33,089 bases of DNA from Bacteroidota bacterium (GTDB lineage: Bacteria > Bacteroidota > Rhodothermia > Rhodothermales > Bin80), in the NCBI GenBank assembly GCA_026709065.1, contig JAPOTS010000119.1:1-33089 (forward strand), given 5' to 3'. The notes beneath the pieces are model-generated. The model did no database searches and was not told where the DNA came from. It saw nothing but the letters and a program-made list of their open reading frames with translations. Positions 10,846 to 19,718 of this stretch are shown one piece after another. The translations under genes and the position numbers were made by a program. How positions within the stretch are numbered: position 1 is the first letter of the stretch; every line of letters begins with the position of its first letter.

Positions 10846-11224
10846 AATCAATCAACATCCTCTTATCAGAGTAACTGGATTATATTCTATCGATATGTAA
10901 TAGGGTTTGCCCCTTATGTGCGATTATCATTGGATTAAAATGCTTGGTGAAATTCAGTGACGCTCTTCATGTATAGATGACACGGCTTACCTCCAAAGAT
11001 CGGTTGAAATTCAGTCATTATTCTTGAATCCATAGCTCTCAATACTATGAAAGTCAGTAGTGATGTCCAGAGATTCTATATTCCCGACAACTATTGCATC
11101 AGGCTTGGTGAGAATAAATACATTGGGGGCATTACCCCGAAAGTACAGATGTCATCAGCTCAAAGTTCAAGATCCATTGTTGCATTGTGATCAATGGCAT
11201 GTGTCCACTGAAAATGATGAGATC
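10846..11224. other. Intergenic region with a short unassigned frame
   Basis: This gap separates the asparagine-synthase-like gene from the convergent acyl-CoA dehydrogenase gene. It holds two imperfect copies of GGTGAAATTCAGT (around 10946-10960 and 11002-11017). It also holds one 47-codon frame at 11047-11190 on the plus strand (starting MKVSSDVQRFYIPDNY), which I do not recognise and do not call as a gene. I saw no tRNA-like fold and no clear terminator hairpin with a T-tract. Confidence 0.4.
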
Positions 11225-12430
11225 TTATGGAGATGAATCACCAAGAGGAACAAAGGCTTGGATTCCAGTCAGTGCACGCCCAAGGATGAGTCCATGAATA
11301 TCATAGGTTCCCTCGTATGTATTGACGCTTTCAAGGTTAACCATATGATGGATGACTCTGAATTCACCACTGATACCATTGCCTCCTAACATATCGCGGG
11401 CAGTTCGTGCAATTTCAAGTGCTGTATTACAATTACTTCGTTTAGCAAGGGAAACCATTTCAGGGATACACTGATCAGAATCCATCAGTTGACCCACACG
11501 CCATGCAAGGAGCTGCATTTGGGTGATCTGAGTGACCATATTGGCAAGTTTTGTCTGTACGAGTTGGGTAGCTCCCAGCGGATTGCCAAATTGACTGCGT
11601 TCTAGGACGTACTGACGTGCTCTCTGAAAACAGTTTTCAGCAGCGCCACATACGCCCCAGATAATCCCATAACGGGCACTATTGAGGCAGGTAAACGGTC
11701 CTCGCAGTCCTTGAACCTCAGGAAAGACTCTTGAGTCGGAGACAAAAACATCTTGAAGTACGATTTCTCCAGTAATAGAGGCACGTAGACTCATCTTGTT
11801 TCCAGTCTTGGGGGTTGTGAAACCGTCACTCCCACGTTCAATAATAAATCCTCTGATAACTCCTGGATCATCAGCCGACTCTTTGGCTTTTGCCCAGACC
11901 ACAGCAAGATCTGCAATGGGTGAATTAGTGATCCACATTTTTGCACCATTGAGTTTCCAACCACCTGACTGGCGCACTGCAGTGGTTTCCATTGAGCTAG
12001 GATCAGATCCATGATTGGGTTCAGTTAATCCGAAGCATCCAATGATTTCGCCAGTTGCAAGGCGGGGTAGGAACGTTGTTCTCTGTTCTGGTGTACCAAA
12101 CTTTAGGATGGGTAGCATCACCAATGAAGATTGAACAGACATAAATGACCGGTACCCAGAATCAATACGCTCAAGTTCCCTTGCAACAAGCCCATAGGCG
12201 GTATAACTGACTTCGGCCCCACCATATTGCTCTGGAATAAATGCACCTAAGAGCCCTATTTCTCCCATTTCTCTTGGGATATCCATATGAAAGACCTCCT
12301 GCTGATTTCCTTCTAAGGCACGAGGCTCTAATTTTTCCTGTGCGTAGCGTCTTGCAGAATTTTGAATCAGGATTTCTTCTTCCGTTAATGTCTCATCTAA
12401 ATGAAGAACATCATCTATGTTAAGTGACAT
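11225..12430 (-). CDS. Acyl-CoA dehydrogenase, glutaryl-CoA dehydrogenase-like
   Basis: FAD-dependent acyl-CoA dehydrogenase of 401 residues, normal for the family. The helical N-terminal domain is followed by the beta-domain signature [13 protein letters not shown] and [16 protein letters not shown]. The C-terminal helical domain ends with the catalytic-base motif [19 protein letters not shown], with Glu373 as likely base. The segments [12 protein letters not shown] and YEGT(Y/H)DIH are typical of glutaryl-CoA dehydrogenase, which oxidises and decarboxylates glutaryl-CoA to crotonyl-CoA in lysine and tryptophan catabolism, passing electrons to an electron-transfer flavoprotein. The gene is monocistronic here, with no other lysine-degradation gene nearby, so the substrate is inferred from the motifs alone. 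A short- or branched-chain acyl-CoA substrate remains possible. Confidence 0.9.
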   Translation of the reverse strand: MSLNIDDVLHLDETLTEEEILIQNSARRYAQEKLEPRALEGNQQEVFHMDIPREMGEIGLLGAFIPEQYGGAEVSYTAYGLVARELERIDSGYRSFMSVQSSLVMLPILKFGTPEQRTTFLPRLATGEIIGCFGLTEPNHGSDPSSMETTAVRQSGGWKLNGAKMWITNSPIADLAVVWAKAKESADDPGVIRGFIIERGSDGFTTPKTGNKMSLRASITGEIVLQDVFVSDSRVFPEVQGLRGPFTCLNSARYGIIWGVCGAAENCFQRARQYVLERSQFGNPLGATQLVQTKLANMVTQITQMQLLAWRVGQLMDSDQCIPEMVSLAKRSNCNTALEIARTARDMLGGNGISGEFRVIHHMVNLESVNTYEGTYDIHGLILGRALTGIQAFVPLGDSSP

Positions 12431-12603
12431 CGTTGAATAATTTGTAAATTAATGAGTGTTGAACAATTTAATCTCAAATAAGTGATGATCATGGAGAACC
12501 TTTTGATCAAAATTATTGATGATTGGCAACAAATAACAGATCTTTTGGTTCCATCCTTTGTTGTGTTTCCCTGATTAACAATTACACTGATTGCACTAAG
12601 ATA

Positions 12604-13116
12604 ATGCATTTGAGTTCTGTAAGAATCTACATTTTATTGTTTCTTTTACTTGGCGTTGTTTCCGATCTTGAGGCCCAATCGTTACAACCGAGATTAGGAT
12701 TTGGGTTAAGTATTGTTGGAGGCACGACTGAAAAGGCGGTAGGCTTGGGTATTGATGTACGTGGAGCTTGGGTGATCAATCAAGATCTTTCAGTTGGTGT
12801 GAGTGCTAATTTTGTGAATCATGTTCTTGATGGACGTGAGGGGGCTGCATATTTTTTTCATCCTAATGCTGCGGCAATTATCACATTAAACTCCGCAGAT
12901 GCTCGCTCGCCATATCTAATTTTAGGGCTTGGTGGAAATATTCCATTAGGAGGTACTGCGAACTCTGATGAGTCTGGTCCTTCAATCCATGCAGGCTTGG
13001 GTTGGGCCTTTGCTTTACAATCAACATCTTTGTATTTAGAGATTACTCCTATCATGACGGTTGTACAATCCGCAGTTGAGTTTCAGCTCCCCGTTCGGTT
13101 TGGCGTAATTTTATGA
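12604..13116 (+). CDS. Probable small outer-membrane beta-barrel protein
   Basis: A 170-residue protein starting at ATG 12604. The frame extends upstream to 12523, but only the 12604 start gives a normal signal peptide: a hydrophobic stretch (YILLFLLLGVV) and a likely signal peptidase I site after DLEAQ. The mature part alternates glycine-rich amphipathic strands (RLGFGLSIVGG, GLGIDVRGAWV, LSVGVSANFV, YLILGLGGNIPLG, IHAGLGWAFAL, FQLPVRFGVIL). That pattern is typical of small 8-stranded outer-membrane barrels of the OmpA/opacity type. I cannot assign a specific function. It is divergent from the acyl-CoA dehydrogenase gene and upstream of hemW, separated from it by a 136-base gap with several stem-loops. 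Confidence 0.72.
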   Translation: MHLSSVRIYILLFLLLGVVSDLEAQSLQPRLGFGLSIVGGTTEKAVGLGIDVRGAWVINQDLSVGVSANFVNHVLDGREGAAYFFHPNAAAIITLNSADARSPYLILGLGGNIPLGGTANSDESGPSIHAGLGWAFALQSTSLYLEITPIMTVVQSAVEFQLPVRFGVIL

Positions 13117-13143
13117 GGATGAAAATTTTCTCAGAAGTGACAC

Positions 13144-13228
13144 AGCGGTATATCGCTAAGATGTGAACTTTGATTACCCACAGCAAATTATAGTGTCTCT
13201 GATGGGTAATGAGGACTTTGAATAGTCC
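13144..13228 (+). repeat. Three consecutive stem-loops before hemW
   Basis: Three inverted repeats lie in about 85 bases between the barrel gene and hemW. The first is AGCG/CGCT (13144-13147 with 13154-13157). The second is ATTACCCA/TGGGTAAT (13173-13180 with 13203-13210, 22-base loop). The third is GGACT/AGTCC (13213-13217 with 13224-13228, 6-base loop). None has a following T-tract, so a simple intrinsic terminator is unlikely. They could structure the hemW leader or the 3' end of the upstream transcript. Confidence 0.4.
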
Positions 13229-13252
13229 GCTAAGATCTTTAAATGATTCCCA

Positions 13253-14413
13253 ATGCCGTCACATTCTCGTGGCATTTCTCTATATGTGCATGTTCCATTC
13301 TGTGCTCAGCGGTGTACGTATTGTGATTTTTTCTTTGTTACGACCAAGCAAGGTTACGACGACTTCGTTACCACGCTCTGTCAAGAGGTCGCTCAATTCG
13401 GAGATCAAAACTCGGGTCAATCATCAAATACGATCTATTTTGGAGGAGGCACTCCTTCAAGACTTTCCCCACAATCAATCAGGCATATTCTTCGAGCGAT
13501 TGATCAATGTTTTGACACAGCCAATGTCAGTGAGATTACATTGGAAGCAAATCCTGAGGATATTTCAGCTTCAAGGCTAGAACAATTCCTTGACTCAGGC
13601 GTGACTCGCATCAGTCTTGGCGTTCAATCGTTTTCAAATCAGGATTTAAAATTCATGAATCGGTCTCATGACGCTCACCAAGCCATGAACGCCTGCACTT
13701 TGATTGATGCTGCAGGCTTTGAGAGTTGGTCACTGGATTTGATTTTTGGAGTCCCTGGAACGTCCTTACTTGACTGGGAAAAGAATCTAATTTTAGCTAT
13801 TGAAACGGGGGTCTCACATATTTCTTCATATAGCCTTTCGATTGAATCAAATACCCCCCTGCATAAGCAGGTCAAGAGGGGGATCGTTAACCCTGTCACT
13901 GATTCTGAGATGTCAGATCAGTATCAGATGACCATCGATACACTTGTAGATGCTGGCTTTGAGCATTACGAAATATCAAGTTTTGCATATCCAGGACATC
14001 GCTCTCAACACAATTCAAATTATTGGTCTCATCAAAACTATCTAGGTTTTGGTCCAAGCGCACATTCCTTTTGGTGGGATAATGAAATGATTGTCAGATG
14101 GAAAAACGTCTCCAATCTACGATCCTATCATGCACTGATTCGTGAAAAAAAATCACCTGCTAATTTCAGAGAATCCTTGACAATACAGGATTTAATTCGT
14201 GAAAAAATCATGCTTTCTATACGTACTTCGGTGGGGATAAACCTGTCAGATCTACGGGAAAGATATGGCTATGCATTGGTTGAAGATAAGCGAGATGAAT
14301 TATTAGCCATGGAGTCAAACGGACTAATTTATTATGATCAAACATCAATACGTCTGACAGAAAGGGGAAAACATATTTGCGATCAAATTACTGAGCAACT
14401 TTGGCCTACTTGA
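13253..14413 (+). CDS. hemW: Heme chaperone HemW (radical-SAM family)
   Basis: HemN-like radical-SAM protein that binds heme and is thought to deliver it to respiratory enzymes. It is often mis-annotated as oxygen-independent coproporphyrinogen III oxidase. The cluster motif is C17-x3-C21-x2-C24 in CAQRCTYCDF. GGGTPS at 64-69 is the SAM-binding glycine motif. The H253-N-S-N-Y-W258 motif (HNxxYW) is typical of HemW and not of true HemN, and the N-terminal extension with the extra HemN cysteine is lacking. A HemN C-terminal winged-helix-like domain is present (about 300-386). At 386 residues the length fits HemW. The ATG at 13253 has no Shine-Dalgarno. Its 4Fe-4S cluster would depend on the Suf system encoded downstream in this window. 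Confidence 0.94.
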   Translation: MPSHSRGISLYVHVPFCAQRCTYCDFFFVTTKQGYDDFVTTLCQEVAQFGDQNSGQSSNTIYFGGGTPSRLSPQSIRHILRAIDQCFDTANVSEITLEANPEDISASRLEQFLDSGVTRISLGVQSFSNQDLKFMNRSHDAHQAMNACTLIDAAGFESWSLDLIFGVPGTSLLDWEKNLILAIETGVSHISSYSLSIESNTPLHKQVKRGIVNPVTDSEMSDQYQMTIDTLVDAGFEHYEISSFAYPGHRSQHNSNYWSHQNYLGFGPSAHSFWWDNEMIVRWKNVSNLRSYHALIREKKSPANFRESLTIQDLIREKIMLSIRTSVGINLSDLRERYGYALVEDKRDELLAMESNGLIYYDQTSIRLTERGKHICDQITEQLWPT

Positions 14414-14774
14414 TCAAATTGTGATTCATTGAATGAGATAGACAGATCATGAATCAGATGTAAAATCACGAAATTTCTCGCAACAATATGTGCATCAAAT
14501 GATAATCGCAAATAGTGGTACAAATAATAATAAGTAGCGTATCATTGTTTTGCATAGAAGAGTAACCCAAAGTGAAAAATAAAGAGGAACGTTAATGATT
14601 GGTAGTTCTTGTTACCCCAATACATGATCACAAATGCCGATTAGTATGATCAATCTATCCTATGTATGGCTTGTTTAATGAGAAAGGGTAGAAATCATCA
14701 TTACTTAAAGAATTAGGTTCATAGATTCTTGTCCCTCATGATACCATCAACATTTTAATTTAATCTGTATCAAG
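14414..14774. other. Intergenic region, mostly featureless
   Basis: AT-rich gap of 361 bases between hemW and the large secreted-protein gene. Just after the hemW stop is an 8-base perfect inverted repeat TGATTCAT/ATGAATCA (14422-14429 with 14449-14456, 19-base loop), possibly part of hemW transcript termination, but without a T-tract. I found no convincing open frame, tRNA or promoter motif in the rest. Confidence 0.4.
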
Positions 14775-17700
14775 ATGGAAAAAGTGTCACATTTCAAGAA
14801 AGAAATCTTATTTGTATGCCTGAGTAGTGCGATGATCTATGGCGTTATTTTCGGAGTATTCACTTTTTCAGATAATCATCAGCCACTCTCTGTAACTGAA
14901 ATCCGCTCTGAAAAATCTCAACATCTCAATAATCCCCTCGGGCATCCTGACAAGTTCGCCGAATATTTCAATGTAGCCATAGGCGCAGATCAAGGATATA
15001 CCCCATACCCTCAGGGCTATCAAATGCGTCAACACCAAGATGCACTTTTAAAAAACGCCAAGAGGGGAAGGGCCTCCGTAGACTTGGCTTGGGTTGAACG
15101 TGGCCCAGGAAATGTTGGAGGTAGATCTCGTGCCGTAGTTCATGATCCAGCTGACCCCACACTCAACACTTGGTTTGTTGCATCTGTCGGCGGTGGGGTA
15201 TGGAGAGGCCAGAGATCAATTAATACATTTGGATTGGATAACATTGAATGGACTCCACTTACCGATGATCTACCTAGCCTCGCGGCCACAACCCTGGCGA
15301 TGTCTACCAACAATCCAGATGTTATGTATGTTGGTACTGGGGAAGGGTTCTTCAATGTTGGCGCAGCAAGTGGATCAGGAATTTTTCGAACTAATGATCG
15401 AGGGATTTCATGGACACAAGTGTCTGGTTCAGTAAATCCTCAAACTAACGACTGGAATTATGTAAATCGGCTGATCGTCCACCCAGACAATCCAGATATA
15501 GTGGTTGCAGTGACCAATACCGGAATTTTTCGTACAGAAAATGGTGGTCAGTCGTTTAACAAGGTCTACTCTTCAACGGCGAAGGTTCAGGATTTGAAGG
15601 TGAATCCAAGAAACTTTAACATTCAGTTTGCCGCTGTTAATGAAACATCAATCCTCCGTTCAACTGATGGAGGAAAAAGTTGGCAAATCTCCCTGAATTC
15701 ATTTCGCTATCCACCAGATCGAATAGAGTTGGCTATTTCACCATCAAATCCTGATGTGATATGGGCATCAGCCTTTGGCAATGGTAGTAGAAAATTTGAA
15801 TTTTTTATTTTTAGCGAGACAATTTCAGATTTGTATCGCTCCCTTGATGGAGGGTTGACTTGGAGACGGATTGAATTTTCTGATAATTCGCGGGAATTTG
15901 ATACGGCATTTCTGGGAAATCAAGGATGGTACAACAACTCAATTGCAGTGCATCCGTTTTCGCCTGACAGCGTTTTCATCGGTGGTGTCCTTTTACATCA
16001 GGCATCAATTGATAAAGGTCAAGATGTCCAAATGGGGGTCTTTGGGCAGATTACAAATTATCCTTTCCGAAATTTTCCAGATTTTATTCAACTCCAACGA
16101 TTTGATGCATCTTCTGCAGGCGGGTCAATTGAGTTTGGATATCTTGATGATAACGAGGCAAATGACGTGCAAGATGTCACATTGGAAGATATGGTTTCCA
16201 TAGAGGTTAGGTTTGGGTCTGGTCTCAGTCAAAAGGGGCACCGCTTTACAGTACCACCAAATGGTGGGTCTTCTGGGGATGGAGGGGCTGGAATTCCATA
16301 TTCTCAGTATGTTTACGAAGATTATATTGATCTTCCTTTTCAAGTCTGGGATACCGACAATAATCAACAGTTGATGGTTTCATTTAGAGATCAGGCACGC
16401 GATGGCCAGTGGACCTTAGCCCCCTCCAATACTACGGGATCAGGAATCACACACTCTAGGGAATACATCTTCATTTCCAAGTACGATTATGATGCCTCAA
16501 ACCCTAATCCCGATTTAGCAACAATTGCCGGTCTGAGAAAGGGACTATTATATTTCTTTTGGCCAGTGCTTGATGCCACAGGGCAGACATGGGATCCAAT
16601 TTCTCCACCCTCAGGAACCATTGACTTAGATTTTGGAATTGGCACAGAATCCGTAGAGATAGCCGATATTGCGCTTTGGGATGATGCAAATGATGGAGTC
16701 CATGTGGATCACCATGCATTAATCACACTGCCAGATGAGGGTAGAAATTTTCATATCCTCAATACCAATGATGGAGGGTTTGCATTTTCTCAAGACAGTG
16801 GAAGAAAATGGAAGGAGGGAGATGCAAGCACTGGGATGAATACTTCTCAGTTTTACGATGCCACCAAGCAACCAGGGATCCAACGTTATATTGGAGGGAC
16901 TCAAGATAATAGTACTTGGCTTTCAGAAATTAATCCCGATAAGGATGATCTTTGGAAAAAACATCTAAATGGAGATGGCTTTGATGTGATTTGGACTATC
17001 GGGGATTCTCTCATGGGGACATCGCAATTTAATGTGATCAGTCGTTCATTAGATGGGGGAGTAGAATGGACTAATGTGAGCCCAAATGCTTGGAGAGGAC
17101 AGTTCTTAACCACACTCGGCTGGACACCTGAGTCGGGTCAGACAGTCTTCACCTTCTCTCCCGAAGCAGGTGCTTTACGCTCAAGTGATTTTGGTGAATC
17201 ATGGCATCCGTTGTATCCAGATTGGGCTCCAATCTCTAGGAGTCATTCTAAGTTGCGTGTGTCGTTGGCGGATCCATCAATTGTATGGTTTGGCAACTGG
17301 TTAAAATCACCAGGCGAACCAGGTAATCTACATGTATCTGAGGGCGCATTGAATTCTATCTCAGAGGTAAAAACCCGTGAAGTGACTATTCCAGAGGGGG
17401 CTCCCACAACAACAATTACTGGGGTAGCGACACACCCTTTAAGTTTACAAACCGCCTACATAATGTACTCGGTATGGTGTCAACCTAAATTATATCGAAC
17501 CGTAAATCTTGGTCAGTCATGGGAGCAACTATCAGGATTTCCAGAGGATAGACCGGTAAATTCAACAGCTCCATGTCTTGGCAGTAAAAATGGATTTCCT
17601 AATACAAAGGTGTATGATCTTGAGGTATTCCCTGATATTCCATCAGTAATATGGGCAGCGACCGATATTGGAATCTATGAGTCACGTGATCATGGAGAAA

Positions 17701-18125
17701 CTTGGGCATATTCAGATAATGGACTCCCTGCCGTAAGTGTCTGGAGAATCAAAATCATTGACGATGAAGTCGTATTAGCAACTCACGGGCGCGGTATTTG
17801 GACGTTGCCAATTGATCAAGTGCAGACGCACGCGAAGCAGGAAGTACTTGAAATTCCTGATTCGTTTGAGCTATATGGTAATTATCCTAACCCATTCAAT
17901 CCCACAACAACGATCTCTTTCAAACTTGCAAATGATAGCCATATACGATTGATCGTATTTGATATGCTGGGTCGTAAGGTAGCTATATTAGCTGATCAAC
18001 CATTTAAAAATGGTCGTCATGAGCTTCAGTGGAATGCATCTAACGTCAGTAGCGGTCAATATATCTATCGGATGGAAGTTGATGGAAAAGTGATTGGAGC
18101 AAAACCAATGGTCTTGGTCAAGTAG
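14775..18125 (+). CDS. Secreted Asp-box (VPS10/sortilin-like) protein with T9SS sorting domain
   Basis: A 1116-residue exported protein. A hydrophobic segment at 11-30 is the signal or anchor. WVERGPGNVGGR (106-117) opens a propeller-type region with at least nine Asp-box/BNR motifs of the form S/T-x-D/N-x-G-x-S/T-W/F (for example FRTNDRGISW, LRSTDGGKSW, YRSLDGGLTW, LRSSDFGESW, YESRDHGETW), typical of sialidase- and sortilin-like beta-propellers. About residues 410-640 interrupt the propeller with a segment lacking Asp-boxes. The last 88 residues (1029-1116) form the C-terminal domain, with YPNPFNPTTTISF, MLGRKV and SGQYIYRM, which directs export by the type IX secretion system and surface attachment or release. 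The propeller may bind or hydrolyse glycans or proteins. The substrate is unknown. The gene stands alone. Confidence 0.88.
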   Translation: MEKVSHFKKEILFVCLSSAMIYGVIFGVFTFSDNHQPLSVTEIRSEKSQHLNNPLGHPDKFAEYFNVAIGADQGYTPYPQGYQMRQHQDALLKNAKRGRASVDLAWVERGPGNVGGRSRAVVHDPADPTLNTWFVASVGGGVWRGQRSINTFGLDNIEWTPLTDDLPSLAATTLAMSTNNPDVMYVGTGEGFFNVGAASGSGIFRTNDRGISWTQVSGSVNPQTNDWNYVNRLIVHPDNPDIVVAVTNTGIFRTENGGQSFNKVYSSTAKVQDLKVNPRNFNIQFAAVNETSILRSTDGGKSWQISLNSFRYPPDRIELAISPSNPDVIWASAFGNGSRKFEFFIFSETISDLYRSLDGGLTWRRIEFSDNSREFDTAFLGNQGWYNNSIAVHPFSPDSVFIGGVLLHQASIDKGQDVQMGVFGQITNYPFRNFPDFIQLQRFDASSAGGSIEFGYLDDNEANDVQDVTLEDMVSIEVRFGSGLSQKGHRFTVPPNGGSSGDGGAGIPYSQYVYEDYIDLPFQVWDTDNNQQLMVSFRDQARDGQWTLAPSNTTGSGITHSREYIFISKYDYDASNPNPDLATIAGLRKGLLYFFWPVLDATGQTWDPISPPSGTIDLDFGIGTESVEIADIALWDDANDGVHVDHHALITLPDEGRNFHILNTNDGGFAFSQDSGRKWKEGDASTGMNTSQFYDATKQPGIQRYIGGTQDNSTWLSEINPDKDDLWKKHLNGDGFDVIWTIGDSLMGTSQFNVISRSLDGGVEWTNVSPNAWRGQFLTTLGWTPESGQTVFTFSPEAGALRSSDFGESWHPLYPDWAPISRSHSKLRVSLADPSIVWFGNWLKSPGEPGNLHVSEGALNSISEVKTREVTIPEGAPTTTITGVATHPLSLQTAYIMYSVWCQPKLYRTVNLGQSWEQLSGFPEDRPVNSTAPCLGSKNGFPNTKVYDLEVFPDIPSVIWAATDIGIYESRDHGETWAYSDNGLPAVSVWRIKIIDDEVVLATHGRGIWTLPIDQVQTHAKQEVLEIPDSFELYGNYPNPFNPTTTISFKLANDSHIRLIVFDMLGRKVAILADQPFKNGRHELQWNASNVSSGQYIYRMEVDGKVIGAKPMVLVK

Positions 18126-18654
18126 TCTTACCATCTTCGCTTAATATTGAAATAATCCTCAAAGATACCATAACTGGAATCGCTATGAATAATGAGATTT
18201 GTCCTTACCATAGCTCCAAGAGTGATTGACTGATAAAAGAAAATTCACAAGATTTAACTTTCATGAATAAGATTATAGTGCATAACAATAACGAAATTGT
18301 TCTATGCGTTTTCTATATTTGGAATACTTTTTAGAAAACAGTTTCAACTCATGCTGAATAATAAATACACTCTCTCATACTAAAATAGAATCAATATGGG
18401 CTTGAGTGTAAGAGGAGGCGAATTATTTCTCAAATTGTAGTGGTCAATGACAGCATTATTGATTAATCAAAAACAAGATCCTTTGACTGCAATCACTCAA
18501 TAGAGTGATGAGAAATTAACACTGGTAAATGATGATAAATGAAGCTGGATTTTAAGTTCTGTTCACTATCAATACTCCATTGAGATATATAAATTTGGAC
18601 CCTGATTGTCATTAAGGACGTATAACATTATTCAACTAATCAATCAAAAATAGT
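18126..18654. other. Long intergenic region upstream of the envelope cluster
   Basis: A very AT-rich gap of 529 bases. It contains two matches to the Bacteroidota -7 consensus TAnnTTTG: TATATTTG at 18314-18321 and TAAATTTG at 18590-18597. The second is well placed for the next gene. A small perfect hairpin TCACTC-AATA-GAGTGA lies at 18493-18508. A purine-rich AGGAGG (18413-18418) is not followed by a plausible gene. No coding frame of note was seen. Confidence 0.4.
18590..18597 (+). promoter_or_regulatory. Candidate Bacteroidota-type -7 element
   Basis: TAAATTTG matches the TAnnTTTG consensus recognised by the primary sigma factor of Bacteroidota. It lies 58 bases before the ATG at 18655. 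I did not find a clear TTG-type -33 partner at the ideal spacing, so this is a candidate only. Confidence 0.35.
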
Positions 18655-19299
18655 ATGATCTTATTCACTGTAGGCGTTCTCTCGCTTATTGGCTATATGT
18701 GTTTTGCACATATCTATATTTTCAAACACAGGGAGCGTCGTATTTTAGCATTACATGCATCACTAAAACGACGGATGGATTTAATAAAGAGAGAATGTAA
18801 GGATGACATATATCGGTTAAAAGGTGCATTTGAGGCTAAAATGTTACTCATGGAAGCGAGGATTAACCATATAGAAGACAATGTAGATAGTGTGACTAAC
18901 AGATTTGGGATTCAGATGCATGATGAATTCAGGCCTAAATTGAAGTTTGATCAGAGATTGTTACGTATGCAGGGATTACTTCATACTCAACCGAATAAAT
19001 CTGAACCCGTGAATGAAATTACTGGTGCATCATCAACGTTAGATAAATCCATTCAAGAGGGCTTCTTTTTGACGATTAGTGCTACAGATCCTCCAAAAGT
19101 ACATGTTTCAGGTACAAACAATCTCAATGAGGTTGAACCAGTCTCTGGTCATCTAACATCATCATCATTTAAGATTCGTTACACCTTACCGGATCAATTT
19201 TCTGCTCAAAACTGGTTAATCACTCACAGACAAAGCGTTCATGAGACACACAATCATCGTATTGATGGTCTTGATTTTGATACCGAGGTGCTCAAGTGA
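18655..19299 (+). CDS. Membrane-anchored coiled-coil protein of unknown function
   Basis: A 214-residue protein. Residues 1-23 are a single hydrophobic transmembrane segment, followed at once by a basic stretch (KHRERR), so the N-terminus is anchored in the membrane with the bulk probably cytoplasmic by the positive-inside rule. Residues about 30-85 are charged and heptad-like (KRRMDLIKRECKDDIYRLKG, MEARINHIEDNVDSV), predicting a coiled coil. The remaining part is polar with no recognised domain. I do not recognise a family. The 3' end overlaps the start of the next gene by 59 bases in another frame. That is unusually long, so either the overlap is real or the last codons have been extended by loss of an earlier stop. 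Confidence 0.6.
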   Translation: MILFTVGVLSLIGYMCFAHIYIFKHRERRILALHASLKRRMDLIKRECKDDIYRLKGAFEAKMLLMEARINHIEDNVDSVTNRFGIQMHDEFRPKLKFDQRLLRMQGLLHTQPNKSEPVNEITGASSTLDKSIQEGFFLTISATDPPKVHVSGTNNLNEVEPVSGHLTSSSFKIRYTLPDQFSAQNWLITHRQSVHETHNHRIDGLDFDTEVLK

Positions 19300-19696
19300 G
19301 CCAGAACAACTTCCCGTTGGAACGCTTAGTTTTATTCGTGATAGCGGCGATGTAATTCGTACTATAGAGGTAGAGTTCGCAGAAGACGAAGAGTCGCGTG
19401 CCTCTGGACTCATGCATCGTAGGCAACTTTCGTTGAGTGAGGGAATGTTATTTGTTTTTCCTGCGCCAGATTCGCTGAGTTTTTGGATGGCAAATACTCC
19501 CCTGCCACTTGACATTATATTTGTAGGATCCGATTCTAGTATTGTAAATATTGCAAAAAGGACAATACCGTTATCCCGCGAATTTATTCGGTCCACTGAT
19601 CTAGCTCAGTATGTTGTTGAAGTTCGAGGAGGATTTACGGATCGATTTGATATTGATACAACGGCTAGTATTAAATGGGTCAAGTATGAGGAGTAA
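19241..19696 (+). CDS. DUF192 family exported protein (copy 1)
   Basis: A 151-residue DUF192 protein. The N-terminus MRHTIIVLMVLILIPRC is an export signal ending in a cysteine that could be lipidated, although Arg before the Cys is not a classical lipobox. The domain shows the family hallmarks: an acidic strand then EFAEDEESRASGLMHRR, GMLFVFP, FWMANTPLPLDIIFV and the closing QYVVEVRGGF segment. The family is a small beta-barrel fold of unknown biochemical function, common in envelope or secreted proteins. ATG 19241 lies inside the 3' end of the coiled-coil gene. The stop is 22 bases before the chosen start of the second DUF192 gene, suggesting a single transcript. Confidence 0.85.
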   Translation: MRHTIIVLMVLILIPRCSSEPEQLPVGTLSFIRDSGDVIRTIEVEFAEDEESRASGLMHRRQLSLSEGMLFVFPAPDSLSFWMANTPLPLDIIFVGSDSSIVNIAKRTIPLSREFIRSTDLAQYVVEVRGGFTDRFDIDTTASIKWVKYEE

Positions 19697-19718
19697 ATCA
19701 CATTTTCTAAACGGATCA

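Noticed and set aside
11047-11190. Lasso-peptide precursor next to the AsnB-like gene
   Set aside because: The YxxPxLxxxGxxxxxT leader pattern does not fit (wrong spacing after the Pro), there is no suitable Asp/Glu in a core, and no leader-peptidase gene is present. Kept only as a weak observation.
13209-13580. 123-codon plus-strand frame overlapping hemW
   Set aside because: It occupies the other frame of the conserved radical-SAM region of hemW and matches no family.
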